Below, in pieces: positions 1 to 7,695 of a DNA stretch of 10,521 bases. Position 1 is the stretch's first letter. Each line of letters opens with the position of its first letter. The stretch is from Candidatus Alectryobacillus merdavium (GTDB lineage: Bacteria > Bacillota_I > Bacilli_A > RFN20 > CAG-826). The stretch is from NCBI GenBank assembly GCA_017694735.1, contig JADIMN010000142.1, positions 1 to 10,521 of the forward strand. Reading direction: 5' to 3'. A model generated the notes under the pieces. It saw only the letters and a program-made list of their open reading frames with translations. It made no database searches and was not told the DNA's origin. The position numbers were made by a program, and so were the translations under genes.

Positions 1-443
1 GAAATAGTATCTCCAATTTGATAAGAAAATTCATCGCTTCCGTTTTTCTCAATTAAAACTTGATTATAACTTTCTGGGTAATTTCCTTCTAATAAAGTAA
101 CTGTGTTAAAACCTAAATTTTCATAGTCTAATAAATAAACTCTGTAGTCATATTCATCAACTTCAACATCTAACGATGTAAAAGGATAGGCATCTTCTAC
201 AAATTCTAAATCTTTAATTGTGTTAACATCAGAATTTCTAATACCAGTAATTTCAGTTGTTTTTATAATTAAGTCAGTAACCTTACTTTCTTGATAATAA
301 TCACTTACACTACTTTTAATAACACCACCAGAAATCGATAAGCCACTAACAAAAGAAATCCCTAAAAAGATAATACCAGTTAAAAATATAAATCTTAAAA
401 TGTTCTTTTTAAACATTCTAAGAACAGTTTTAATAAATACCAT
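1..443 (-). CDS. FtsX/MacB-type ABC transporter permease, N-terminal part (runs off the window)
   Basis: The minus-strand frame opens with ATG at 443-441 and stays open to position 1, giving about 147 codons with no stop, so the 3' end lies outside the window. The visible protein starts MVFIKTVLRMFKKNILRF, then one membrane segment (about residues 17-38, ending GISFVSGLSISGG), then an extracellular stretch beginning VSDYYQESKVTDLIIKTT. A cytoplasmic basic start, one helix and a large ectodomain containing DYY...DL and a gv/veda-like region is the usual layout of MacB/FtsX-fold permeases (MacB_PCD-like region), which lack a channel and couple ATP hydrolysis to mechanical movement of the ectodomain. 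Its ATG directly touches the TAG stop (444-446) of the upstream ATPase gene, so translation is probably coupled. Substrate unknown; family members act on peptides, lipoproteins or antibiotics. The family call is solid; the total length is unknown. Confidence 0.85.
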   Translation of the reverse strand, partial: MVFIKTVLRMFKKNILRFIFLTGIIFLGISFVSGLSISGGVIKSSVSDYYQESKVTDLIIKTTEITGIRNSDVNTIKDLEFVEDAYPFTSLDVEVDEYDYRVYLLDYENLGFNTVTLLEGNYPESYNQVLIEKNGSDEFSYQIGDTI

Positions 444-1154
444 CTACCACTCAACCTCTTCGATGTTCTTTGGCGTTTTATTAACAATACTTTCCTCTAT
501 TTTTCCATTTTTAATTTTAAAAACTTTATCACCAATTTCGGTTAAAGCACTATTATGAGTAACAATAATTACGGTTTTGCCTTTCTTTTTAGCTACATCG
601 CTTAAAAGTTTTAAAATATTTTTACCAGTTTTATAATCAAGAGCACCTGTTGGTTCATCACATAAAATAATCTTAGGGTTTTTAGCTATAGCTCTTGCAA
701 TACTTACTCTTTGTTGTTCTCCACCAGATAATTGACCAGGGAAATTTCTTAATCTTTCACCTAATCCTACACTTTCTAAAATAGTTTTAGGATCTAGAGA
801 ATCTTTTTTTAATTCTGTAGCTAATTCAACATTCTCTAAAGCAGTTAAATTAGGCATTAAATTATAAAATTGAAAAACAAAACCAACGTCATTTCTACGA
901 TATAATGTAAGTTCTTTTTCGTTATATTTAGCTACATCTTTTTTATCAACAATTAATGAACCACTTGTGGCTTTATCCATACCACCAATTAAATTTAAAA
1001 GAGTAGTTTTTCCAGCTCCACTAGGTCCAACAATAATTACTAAATCACCTTTTTCAATCTCAAAAGAAACACCATCAACTGCATTAAGTGTTGAATCACC
1101 AACTTTAAATGTTTTTACTAAATTTTCAGCTTTTAAAATTTTTTCTTTAAACAT
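444..1154 (-). CDS. MacB/LolD-type ABC transporter ATP-binding protein
   Basis: A 236-residue cytoplasmic ATPase, the usual length for stand-alone ATPases that pair with FtsX/MacB permeases. All motifs are intact: Walker A GPSGAGKT at 43-50, Q-loop GFVFQ with Gln95, followed by FYNLMPNLTALENVELA, which is typical of the MacB/LolD branch, signature LSGGEQQRVSIARA at 142-155, Walker B IILCDEPTGALD with Asp166/Glu167, and H-loop His200 (IVTHN). It would power the permease encoded immediately downstream. There is no Shine-Dalgarno before the ATG at 1154; a TATAAT hexamer embedded in a perfect inverted repeat lies 11 nt upstream, suggesting a very short or absent mRNA leader and possible repressor control. 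The gene is separated by 195 nt from the amylase gene upstream and probably starts its own transcription unit. Confidence 0.95.
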   Translation of the reverse strand: MFKEKILKAENLVKTFKVGDSTLNAVDGVSFEIEKGDLVIIVGPSGAGKTTLLNLIGGMDKATSGSLIVDKKDVAKYNEKELTLYRRNDVGFVFQFYNLMPNLTALENVELATELKKDSLDPKTILESVGLGERLRNFPGQLSGGEQQRVSIARAIAKNPKIILCDEPTGALDYKTGKNILKLLSDVAKKKGKTVIIVTHNSALTEIGDKVFKIKNGKIEESIVNKTPKNIEEVEW

Positions 1155-1158
1155 AATG

Positions 1159-1179
1159 TATAAGTATTATATACTTATA
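1159..1179 (-). promoter_or_regulatory. perfect inverted repeat overlapping a -10 box (operator-like)
   Basis: Nine-base arms TATAAGTAT (1159-1167) and ATACTTATA (1171-1179) are perfectly complementary and separated by three bases. On the minus strand the repeat contains TATAAT (1166-1171) and ends 4 nt before the ATG of the MacB-type ATPase (1154). A dimeric repressor bound here would cover the promoter and the transcription start. No regulator gene is visible in the window, so the binding protein is unknown. The symmetry is read directly; the operator role is inferred. Confidence 0.5.
1166..1171 (-). promoter_or_regulatory. putative -10 box (TATAAT) of the MacB-type operon
   Basis: A consensus TATAAT on the minus strand ends 11 nt before the ATG at 1154. 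With transcription starting about 7 nt downstream of it, the leader would be only about 5 nt, consistent with the absence of a Shine-Dalgarno. No convincing -35 hexamer is seen at 16-18 nt spacing; the upstream region is an A/T tract. An alternative -10, TATAAG at 1174-1179, would give a slightly longer leader. Confidence 0.4.
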
Positions 1180-1288
1180 AAAAATTAAATAAAACAGTAA
1201 ATAGCAATAATTTTTTTAAAATTTTCACAAATCATAAAATAAATTAAAAAAAGTGATATTGATTATTGAATTTTAGAAAAATATTTTT

Positions 1289-1334
1289 AAAAAAACTAAT
1301 GCAATTCTACATTATTTTTATAAAAAATAAGAAT
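1289..1334 (-). terminator. weak possible terminator after the amylase gene
   Basis: On the minus strand, ATTCT-TATTTTT can pair with AAAAATA-(ATGT)-AGAAT across a TAT loop (1304-1334), giving two helices separated by a 4-nt bulge. A run of seven T (1289-1295) follows about eight bases later. The stem is nearly all A-T and its upper part would be weak, so this may be chance in such AT-rich DNA. It is nonetheless the best candidate for the end of the exporter-amylase operon. Confidence 0.25.
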
Positions 1335-1349
1335 TTTTACTACTTAATA

Positions 1350-3443
1350 TTATTTAATAACTTCATTTAATTCATAAATAATATTTGATGTATTTAAATC
1401 AATTGTTTGATATTCGCAATTACTCCAATCTATATTATTAGAATAAAAGCGAACATAGATAAAGAAATCATAATCTATATTAAAATTCAGATAATAATCT
1501 CGCTTATCAAAATCCGTAAACCAAGTTCCATTTTCTCCTTCATTCCATGCCCATAAAGCTGAATTAGAATTCGAAAGATCATACTGATTTTCTAAGTCTA
1601 ATAAATAAATATTATTACTTGTTGCATTAAAGAATTTGTAACTTTTACTTATCTCACTATCATCAGTTTCATTACTTGCATAAACTTTTAAAGTAATGTC
1701 TTGATAATCTGAAAATGAATAATCTTTTAAATCAATTTTAGTTTGATTTGAAAATTTAATTTTTTCACCACTATTTATTTGAAAATAACTATCTCTAGCA
1801 TTACTTACTGAAATATTTATAGTAGAACTAGGTGTTAAATATGAATCATTATTATCAATTAATATATTAACTTTATCATTATTTATATTAGATTCATCAA
1901 ATGAATCACTACTTAAAACCATAATACAACTATCATCAATTACTCCAGATACTACTTTATGATTTGATATTACAACATTTGAATTACTAACTAAGTCAAG
2001 ATATGTTCCACCTTTAAATCTTGATAAATTTAGTTCACTTAGACTACCGTTTTCTGTAACATCCACAATAACTGATCCATAGTGTTCTTCATCAAAATAT
2101 CTATTTGTTACAACATAATTAGTTGTAGATTCAATATCAATTGATGAGTTATTAAAATAATTATGAAATTTATTTATAGCCTTTACTTCATCACTTAAAA
2201 ATGTTTTATCTCCAACTTCTCCAAAAACAGTATCGTTATTTGGTCTTACAAAATATAGCGACGACGATGTCTTAGAGCCAACTATCGCATAAGTTTTGTT
2301 AATATCTTTCATACTAACATATGTTGATTCGTGGCTGTCATTACTATAAGTATCATGGCTTTCCGCCCATAAAACTAATTTATCTGAATCTTCACCAGTT
2401 AGATAAACATCATTTGCTGCTTGAGAAACATTTTTACTATTTACAGCACCTCTTATATTATTCCCAGTTCTATTATCTGTGATACTAAATAAGTCTGTAT
2501 ACCAAGAAAAAGATCTAGAATTACCTGGAGTATTTAAAATTTCTCCATAATAATATATATCTTTGTTATATTTTTCTTCCGCATACAAAGAAGTATTATC
2601 TAAAACATAATCCCAGTAATCTGATCTTAACTCTTCTGTATCACTTGGGGTTTCAATATGTTTTGCAGCATCAAATCTAAAACCATCCACACCTAAATCT
2701 ACATATTCTTTGAGCATATCTAATGCTGCATCTTGAACAATTTGATTTTCGGTTTGAATATCTGGAAATCCACCTTGATATCCTTTTATAACTTTATATG
2801 CACTTGAGTCATCTACAAATCCAACTCCGGTATGAATTAAATTTTGATTATATATTTCTGGTTCATAATTTTTTACATTGCTATTTAATTGTTCACTATT
2901 TCCACCACCTAAATGATTTAAAACGGCATCAACAATAACATTGATTCCATATTTATCCGCTTCTTCACATAACCTTTTTAAATCATCTTTACTACCTAAA
3001 ACATTTTGATTATCATCTGCAACAGTAAATCCCATTGGTTGATATAATTTCCACCATTGATCTTTCCAATTACCATTTTGATAATAATCAAGTTGCGGTT
3101 GTAAAGGAGATGTTTGAATACTAGAAAAGCCAGCTTCTGCAATTTGAGGCAAATAAGAAATGATATTATCTATACTCCAAGAAAAACAATGTAGAATTAC
3201 ACCTTCTTGAGGATCATCTAATAAATTAAATTCGTTTAAGTTATTATTAACATCATCTTTATCACCATCGCTTGAAGTAGTAGAATTTGATGATATTAAA
3301 GAAGTATTTGTATCTTCAATACTACTTGTAAAATCACTATTAATTGTATCATTTTCTGTGCTAAAACTACTTAAATCAGTTCCGCCACACGATGTTGTAG
3401 ATATCATAAATAATGAAATTATTAATAAATTTATTTTCTTCAT
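1350..3443 (-). CDS. AmyE-like alpha-amylase (GH13) lipoprotein
   Basis: A 697-residue extracellular enzyme expected to hydrolyse internal alpha-1,4 bonds of starch or glycogen. It starts with a lipoprotein signal ending ISTTSC (Cys19; the -3 residue is Thr rather than the usual Leu), then a Ser/Asn/Thr/Asp-rich linker to about residue 75. The GH13 barrel follows with region I DAVLNH (172-177), GFPDI (225-229), region II GFRFDAAKH with nucleophile Asp258, region III YGEIL with acid/base Glu301, and region IV WAESHDTYSND with Asp364. The stretch around SHDTY and the following E-S-T/RP motifs match Bacillus subtilis AmyE closely (subfamily GH13_28), as do the FHN motif at 426-428 and the following beta domain. 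Residues about 520-605 look Ig-like (ending LKVYASN...SYKFF); 611-690 (IYLLD...ALWAWNEGENGTWF...NIDW) resembles a starch-binding module of the CBM26 type. A strong AGGAGG sets the start. It is the last gene of the ABC exporter operon, 25 nt after the permease gene. Confidence 0.95.
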   Translation of the reverse strand: MKKINLLIISLFMISTTSCGGTDLSSFSTENDTINSDFTSSIEDTNTSLISSNSTTSSDGDKDDVNNNLNEFNLLDDPQEGVILHCFSWSIDNIISYLPQIAEAGFSSIQTSPLQPQLDYYQNGNWKDQWWKLYQPMGFTVADDNQNVLGSKDDLKRLCEEADKYGINVIVDAVLNHLGGGNSEQLNSNVKNYEPEIYNQNLIHTGVGFVDDSSAYKVIKGYQGGFPDIQTENQIVQDAALDMLKEYVDLGVDGFRFDAAKHIETPSDTEELRSDYWDYVLDNTSLYAEEKYNKDIYYYGEILNTPGNSRSFSWYTDLFSITDNRTGNNIRGAVNSKNVSQAANDVYLTGEDSDKLVLWAESHDTYSNDSHESTYVSMKDINKTYAIVGSKTSSSLYFVRPNNDTVFGEVGDKTFLSDEVKAINKFHNYFNNSSIDIESTTNYVVTNRYFDEEHYGSVIVDVTENGSLSELNLSRFKGGTYLDLVSNSNVVISNHKVVSGVIDDSCIMVLSSDSFDESNINNDKVNILIDNNDSYLTPSSTINISVSNARDSYFQINSGEKIKFSNQTKIDLKDYSFSDYQDITLKVYASNETDDSEISKSYKFFNATSNNIYLLDLENQYDLSNSNSALWAWNEGENGTWFTDFDKRDYYLNFNIDYDFFIYVRFYSNNIDWSNCEYQTIDLNTSNIIYELNEVIK

Positions 3444-3448
3444 AAATG

Positions 3449-3454
3449 CCTCCT
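3449..3454 (-). promoter_or_regulatory. Shine-Dalgarno AGGAGG of the amylase gene
   Basis: AGGAGG on the minus strand, five bases before the ATG at 3443 and inside the 25-nt gap after the permease stop codon. It fixes the amylase start and shows that this organism does use canonical Shine-Dalgarno sites inside operons. Confidence 0.85.
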
Positions 3455-3468
3455 AAAATATAAATAAG

Positions 3469-5829
3469 TTATAGCGGAAGATCTTTCTTATTAAATATTA
3501 CTATACCACCAATATAACATCCAACAGAAATTAGTAATAAACAAATTAGTTCAATAATAAATAAAGTTAAGTTACCATTCATAACACAAACTCCATTATT
3601 TAATGACATAATTGTAAAATATCTAAAATATCCCATTGCTTCAATTCTAATTGTTGGAGTTAAAGCTTCTGATCCAAAAAAGCTTAATATAGAACAAATA
3701 AAGAAGAATATATTTATTCCTCCACCAACCGTAATACTTAATCTAGTTTTATTAAAAATACAACTTGATAAGAAACATATACTAGATAAAGATATCATGG
3801 TAATTGTGCTACCTAAAGAATATAATAAAACATCGCTAATAGGTAGTGAATTCATTAACTGAGTTCCACCAATTGCAACTCCTATTTCTCTTGCAATTAA
3901 TCCAAACATTAATGTAATAACACCAATAAATAGTTCACTTAAAATTAAATAAATTGCTTGGGTTGTAACATATGTGCTTCTTTTAATTGGAGTACTTAAA
4001 GTAAAAGCAAGTGAACCAGTTTCAATCTTTTCACTAACTAATGAATTAGCAAGTATAATTGTATAAACTAAAGGAAGCAATACAATAACTGCTCCAAACA
4101 TAAATACACCAACAATTAAACCATACAAATCAGTACTTCCAAGTTGAGAAATCAAACTTGTAAGAGAATCTGGTAAGCTACTTACAACTGTTTTACTAGC
4201 AATAGATAAAGCCACCATAAAACATTCTTGTTGAGTGTAATTATTAGTATCGTTTTCTTTAAGTAGAGTATTATAAGCATCTATATATGAATAAACAGCA
4301 CTAATTTCATAAGATCTAATACTTCTTTTTAATTCCTTGCCGTCCATCCCCATATACTCGCCAGTAATATCTAAAACTTCTTTAAAATCAGTACCGTAAG
4401 TTTCGTTAAATTGCTGTAATATAGTCTTATCTGCTTCAATTTCAAAATCAGATAAAGCTTTATCAATTATCGTGTTTTGGATCAAATTAGTTCCATCAAA
4501 GTATGAATTAGTATTATTTTGATCTCTTGTAATAAAATCTTGCATAAATGATTCAAAATAAGAAAGAATTATATCTATTCCCTCTTCTGCATCTAATTTC
4601 GCTTGATCTATTTCTTCTTGACTATATCCTTCTCCAGTTATTATTTCTTTATGCATTTTTTCCAAAATTGTACTAGAGCTAGCAGAAGTTGACGACAAAT
4701 CAATAAATTTATCTGGATCATATTCATATAAAGTTATTTCTACTTTTTGATTGTTTTCATCATATTCATAATATATAGGATAACCAAGTTCATTAGTTAA
4801 TATTTCAACATCAAAATTTGGTAAATACGAATAATACATTATGTCTTCAAAATATATTTGAAACATTTCAATTAGCGCTTCAGAAATTTCTTCATATCTA
4901 TAATTATCTGTATTTTCAATAAATGATGTCTTATTAATTGTGTAACTTAATTTTAATTTATCAGATAATAAACTTGTTAATTCGTAAGAATAATCTGCTG
5001 ATGCGTATTTAATAATAGTGAAGAATAATTCATAAGCATAATCTTGTTGAAGACTTAGGATTTCTTGTTCATCACTAATATTTTTAACTGACAATATATA
5101 ATTTTCTAAATTAGATATTACATCTTGTTTAAAATCATCAATATATTCTTCATTTAAATTAGTTGAAGAAGAAACGGCATTTATTAAATATTGAGAAACA
5201 GTATTTAAAAATAAATCCTCATCATTTATCTCTAAACCATTATTTAGAGCATTAATATATTCATCTAAATATAAAGAAACTATTTCTTTATAAATTGGTT
5301 TATCTTCTTCGCTAATAGAAGTTGAAGCATCAATTAATCCATTTGCAATAGTTAATGTTTGTTGCTTTGCTGATTCTTGATCATTATTTAATAAATAAAT
5401 TAAATCATAAGCGTTTCTAATACTTGGAAGTATACTAGTAACACTTTCGTTTGTAACACTTTCATAAATTAATGAAGAATTTGAAATTATTGCATCTCTA
5501 CTTTGTTCAATTGTTTCAAAAGTTAATGCTCCATTATAATAAGATGAATAATATCCTATAGAGCTTTCTTTTAAAGTACTTTCTAAATCAGCATTTTCTA
5601 TTAAAGAATCTAGCGATGAAGAAGTACTTCCAATATTTAAACCAGACATAATTATCATTACAACAATTAAAATTAATCCATTTGCAATTGAAACAATTAA
5701 AGTTCCAAGCCAATTGCTTTTAATACTTTCTTTAAAAACAGGCATTGAGAAAAATTTACTTCTTTTTTTATCGTCGTTATTGTTTTCTAATTTTTCTGGC
5801 AAATTTAGAGTTTTATTTTCTTTTTGCAT
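3469..5829 (-). CDS. ABC-2 type exporter permease with very large extracellular domain
   Basis: A 786-residue membrane protein from the ATG at 5829, chosen because AAAGGAG lies 8 nt upstream; an in-frame ATG at 5865 would add 12 residues but has no such site. The order is a polar cytoplasmic start (1-38), helix 1 (about 40-65, WLGTLIVSIANGLIL), an acidic Ser/Tyr/Asn-rich extracellular domain of about 500 residues (68-566), then five hydrophobic segments (about 570-594, 625-646, 664-690, 697-718, 753-780). Between the second and third helices is EKIETGSLAFTLSTPIKR, the cytoplasmic coupling motif of ABC-2 exporters (E...G(T/S)L..LLS.PI.R). The final KKDLPL resembles the F..KDL ending of this family. 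The ectodomain has no motif I recognise and is far larger than usual for ABC-2 permeases. It overlaps the upstream ATPase gene by 17 nt, implying translational coupling and a joint complex. Substrate unknown. Confidence 0.9.
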   Translation of the reverse strand: MQKENKTLNLPEKLENNNDDKKRSKFFSMPVFKESIKSNWLGTLIVSIANGLILIVVMIIMSGLNIGSTSSSLDSLIENADLESTLKESSIGYYSSYYNGALTFETIEQSRDAIISNSSLIYESVTNESVTSILPSIRNAYDLIYLLNNDQESAKQQTLTIANGLIDASTSISEEDKPIYKEIVSLYLDEYINALNNGLEINDEDLFLNTVSQYLINAVSSSTNLNEEYIDDFKQDVISNLENYILSVKNISDEQEILSLQQDYAYELFFTIIKYASADYSYELTSLLSDKLKLSYTINKTSFIENTDNYRYEEISEALIEMFQIYFEDIMYYSYLPNFDVEILTNELGYPIYYEYDENNQKVEITLYEYDPDKFIDLSSTSASSSTILEKMHKEIITGEGYSQEEIDQAKLDAEEGIDIILSYFESFMQDFITRDQNNTNSYFDGTNLIQNTIIDKALSDFEIEADKTILQQFNETYGTDFKEVLDITGEYMGMDGKELKRSIRSYEISAVYSYIDAYNTLLKENDTNNYTQQECFMVALSIASKTVVSSLPDSLTSLISQLGSTDLYGLIVGVFMFGAVIVLLPLVYTIILANSLVSEKIETGSLAFTLSTPIKRSTYVTTQAIYLILSELFIGVITLMFGLIAREIGVAIGGTQLMNSLPISDVLLYSLGSTITMISLSSICFLSSCIFNKTRLSITVGGGINIFFFICSILSFFGSEALTPTIRIEAMGYFRYFTIMSLNNGVCVMNGNLTLFIIELICLLLISVGCYIGGIVIFNKKDLPL

Positions 5830-6742
5830 TGAATTTTCTCCTTTCTTCATTAAAGTATGATACAAGGGAATAATCTTTTTCGTTTATAAATTTGACATCA
5901 TAATTTTTCAAAATCTCTAGCATTTCTTGAATATTTTTCTTTTCTACTCTAATGGTTACTTGAAAATACTGTCTTTGATCTCGAATTATTTGATAATTTA
6001 AAGTCTTAAATTGGTTATAATCTTTTAATTTCTTAAATTCGATTTTGTAATCTCTAAAAGAAACATTTTTTATTTTATTTACATCTGCTTCGTTAATTAT
6101 TTTTCCTTGAGATATAAAAAATACTCTATCACATACTCTTTCAAGTTCTTCAATAGAATTAGAAGAAATAAAAATTGTTTTTCCTTTTTCTTTTTCTTCT
6201 AATAATATCGATAATAAAACTTCTCTCATTAAAGGATCTAATCCTGTTGTTGGCTCATCTAATATAATTAAAGGAGAATCAGTCATAAAAGCACTAACTA
6301 TTGCCATTTTCTGTTTCATTCCTTTAGACATTCTCTTTGGATAAGCTCTAATATCTAATTGTAATCTAGATATTAACTTATCTGCTAATGTAAAATCTTT
6401 AATATTTCTACTTTTCGCATAGTTTTTTAAGAAAAGATAGCCAGTTTTTACATCTGGAAAATTTATTTCACCGGGTACATAACCAATATAGTTCTTTATT
6501 TTTGCAGACTCTTTATAAGCATCTAATCCATAAATTTCAATATTACCAATATCAGATTTAATAAATCCCATTATTTCACGAATAAGGGTTGTTTTACCTG
6601 CTCCATTTTCTCCAGCAATTCCCACAACTTCGTTTTCTTTGATATTAAAAGAAATATTAAAATTACCACGATTATTTTTATAATCTTTTGTTACATTATT
6701 TATATTAACAACTACTTTGTTCTTATTATCTAATTTATTCAT
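5813..6742 (-). CDS. ABC exporter ATPase with H-loop His replaced by Asn
   Basis: A 309-residue ATPase. It has Walker A GENGAGKTT (44-52), YVPGEINFPD in place of a standard Q-loop (88-97), a loose signature RMSKGMKQKMAI (137-148), Walker B LIILDEPTTGLDP with Asp162/Glu163, and a switch region FISSNSIEELE in which Asn195 stands where ABC ATPases normally carry the H-loop His. I checked the codon on the reverse strand: AAT. Residues about 225-309 form a C-terminal extension similar in layout to that of the neighbouring ATPase at 6745-7680, so the two look like diverged duplicates. The gene starts 2 nt after the stop of that ATPase and overlaps the permease gene by 17 nt. I infer that the two ATPases form an asymmetric dimer on the permease, with this subunit contributing a weakened catalytic site. 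The upstream TGGGA is only a weak Shine-Dalgarno. Confidence 0.93.
   Translation of the reverse strand: MNKLDNKNKVVVNINNVTKDYKNNRGNFNISFNIKENEVVGIAGENGAGKTTLIREIMGFIKSDIGNIEIYGLDAYKESAKIKNYIGYVPGEINFPDVKTGYLFLKNYAKSRNIKDFTLADKLISRLQLDIRAYPKRMSKGMKQKMAIVSAFMTDSPLIILDEPTTGLDPLMREVLLSILLEEKEKGKTIFISSNSIEELERVCDRVFFISQGKIINEADVNKIKNVSFRDYKIEFKKLKDYNQFKTLNYQIIRDQRQYFQVTIRVEKKNIQEMLEILKNYDVKFINEKDYSLVSYFNEERRKFNAKRK
5838..5844 (-). promoter_or_regulatory. Shine-Dalgarno AAAGGAG that decides the permease start
   Basis: AAAGGAG on the minus strand lies 8 nt before the ATG at 5829 and inside the end of the upstream ATPase gene. It supports starting the permease at 5829 rather than at the in-frame ATGs at 5865 or 5850. 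Confidence 0.8.
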
Positions 6743-6744
6743 AA

Positions 6745-7680
6745 TTATAATCCCATATATTTTTTATCTTCTTCATAAAAAGACATAAAATAATCTTCTA
6801 AAGTAGTTTTAATCTCTTTAAAATCTTTTATTTTATAGTTTGATAAAATATCTATTAATATATTGATGTCATCATCGTTAATAGATAGTAATACTTCTTT
6901 ATTTTCTTTAATATAATTTAAGATTTTATAATTTTTATTATTTTTTAAGTTTATAAATTTATCAAATTCCTCAAATCTTGAAAAAGTTAAGTTGTACTTT
7001 TTGTTTTTATTATGTTTTAGATCAGAACTATTTATGATAGAAACAATTTTTCCGTTTTTAATTACACCAATTCTATCACTTACAGCATTTATTTCTGAAA
7101 AAATATGAGATGAAATTAGTATTGTCTTTCCTCTATTTTTTTCTTCTTTTATTAAATTTATAAATCTATCTTGCATTTCTGGATCTAAACCACTGCTTGG
7201 TTCATCCATAATTATTATTTCTGGATCATTTAAAAAGCATGAAATAATAGCTAATTTCCTTTTAGATCCTAAAGACATATCTTTACATAATAAACTTGGA
7301 TCAAAATCAAAATAATCAATTAGAAAATTTAAAAAGGAATCATCACTAACGTGTTTTAAGTCCATTTGATTTTTTAAAAATTCTTTTCCAGTTAAAGATT
7401 TTGGTAAAGCTATCTCTCCTGGTAGATATGATAAATTGTTTAATATCTGCTCACGATTTTTTAATACGCTTAAACCATTTATAAGAATTTCACCTTTATC
7501 AGGTTTTGAAAAACCCATTAAATGTCTAATCGTAGTTGATTTTCCAGCGCCATTTGGTCCTAAAAAGCCAAAGCACTCGCCTTTATTAACATCAAAAGAA
7601 ACATCAAAGACTCCTCTGCCTTCTCCATAATCTTTACTAATATTTTTAATTTCAATACATTTTATATCTTCTTTGCACAT
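6745..7680 (-). CDS. ABC exporter ATPase, canonical H-loop (first gene of operon)
   Basis: A 311-residue ATPase of the ABC-2 exporter class. It has Walker A GPNGAGKST (41-49), YLPGEIALPKSLTG in the Q-loop position (85-98), signature DMSLGSKRKLAI (134-145), Walker B EIIIMDEPSSGLDP with Asp159/Glu160, and H-loop His192 in LISSHIFSEI. A C-terminal extension of roughly 90 residues follows, similar in arrangement to that of the second ATPase. It heads the operon ATPase-ATPase-permease-amylase. No Shine-Dalgarno precedes the ATG; TATAAT ends 9 nt upstream, so the message is probably leaderless. Two ATPase genes with one permease gene suggest a heterodimeric motor, with this subunit retaining the complete set of catalytic residues. 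The transported substrate cannot be told from the sequence; relatives export antibiotics, lipids or peptides. Confidence 0.93.
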   Translation of the reverse strand: MCKEDIKCIEIKNISKDYGEGRGVFDVSFDVNKGECFGFLGPNGAGKSTTIRHLMGFSKPDKGEILINGLSVLKNREQILNNLSYLPGEIALPKSLTGKEFLKNQMDLKHVSDDSFLNFLIDYFDFDPSLLCKDMSLGSKRKLAIISCFLNDPEIIIMDEPSSGLDPEMQDRFINLIKEEKNRGKTILISSHIFSEINAVSDRIGVIKNGKIVSIINSSDLKHNKNKKYNLTFSRFEEFDKFINLKNNKNYKILNYIKENKEVLLSINDDDINILIDILSNYKIKDFKEIKTTLEDYFMSFYEEDKKYMGL

Positions 7681-7689
7681 CTATTTATT

Positions 7690-7695
7690 ATTATA
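7690..7695 (-). promoter_or_regulatory. putative -10 box (TATAAT) of the exporter-amylase operon
   Basis: Consensus TATAAT on the minus strand, 9 nt before the ATG at 7680, which would place the transcription start within about 3 nt of the ATG. The best -35 at 17-nt spacing (TTATGA) is poor. It fits the missing Shine-Dalgarno of this gene. Confidence 0.4.

Larger units (their letters stand above)
1155..1349. other. intergenic region between amylase and MacB-type operon
   Basis: This 195-base AT-rich gap lies between two minus-strand genes. It should hold the 3' end of the amylase operon (a weak stem at 1304-1334 followed by a T-run on the minus strand) and the promoter/operator of the MacB-type operon (1159-1179). 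I see no coding potential and no recognisable RNA gene in it. Confidence 0.6.

Noticed and set aside
967..1188. Plus-strand open frame of 73 codons
   Set aside because: It lies antisense to the Walker A region of the MacB-type ATPase, whose reading frame carries conserved motifs. No Shine-Dalgarno or recognisable protein.
5830..5865. Longer N-terminus for the permease (start at 5865 or 5850)
   Set aside because: These ATGs lack a Shine-Dalgarno, whereas AAAGGAG sits 8 nt before the ATG at 5829; the extra residues lie within the end of the ATPase gene.
7436..7630. Plus-strand open frame of 64 codons
   Set aside because: Antisense to the Walker A and following region of the first exporter ATPase; the Pro-rich product is what the complement of such a region gives.
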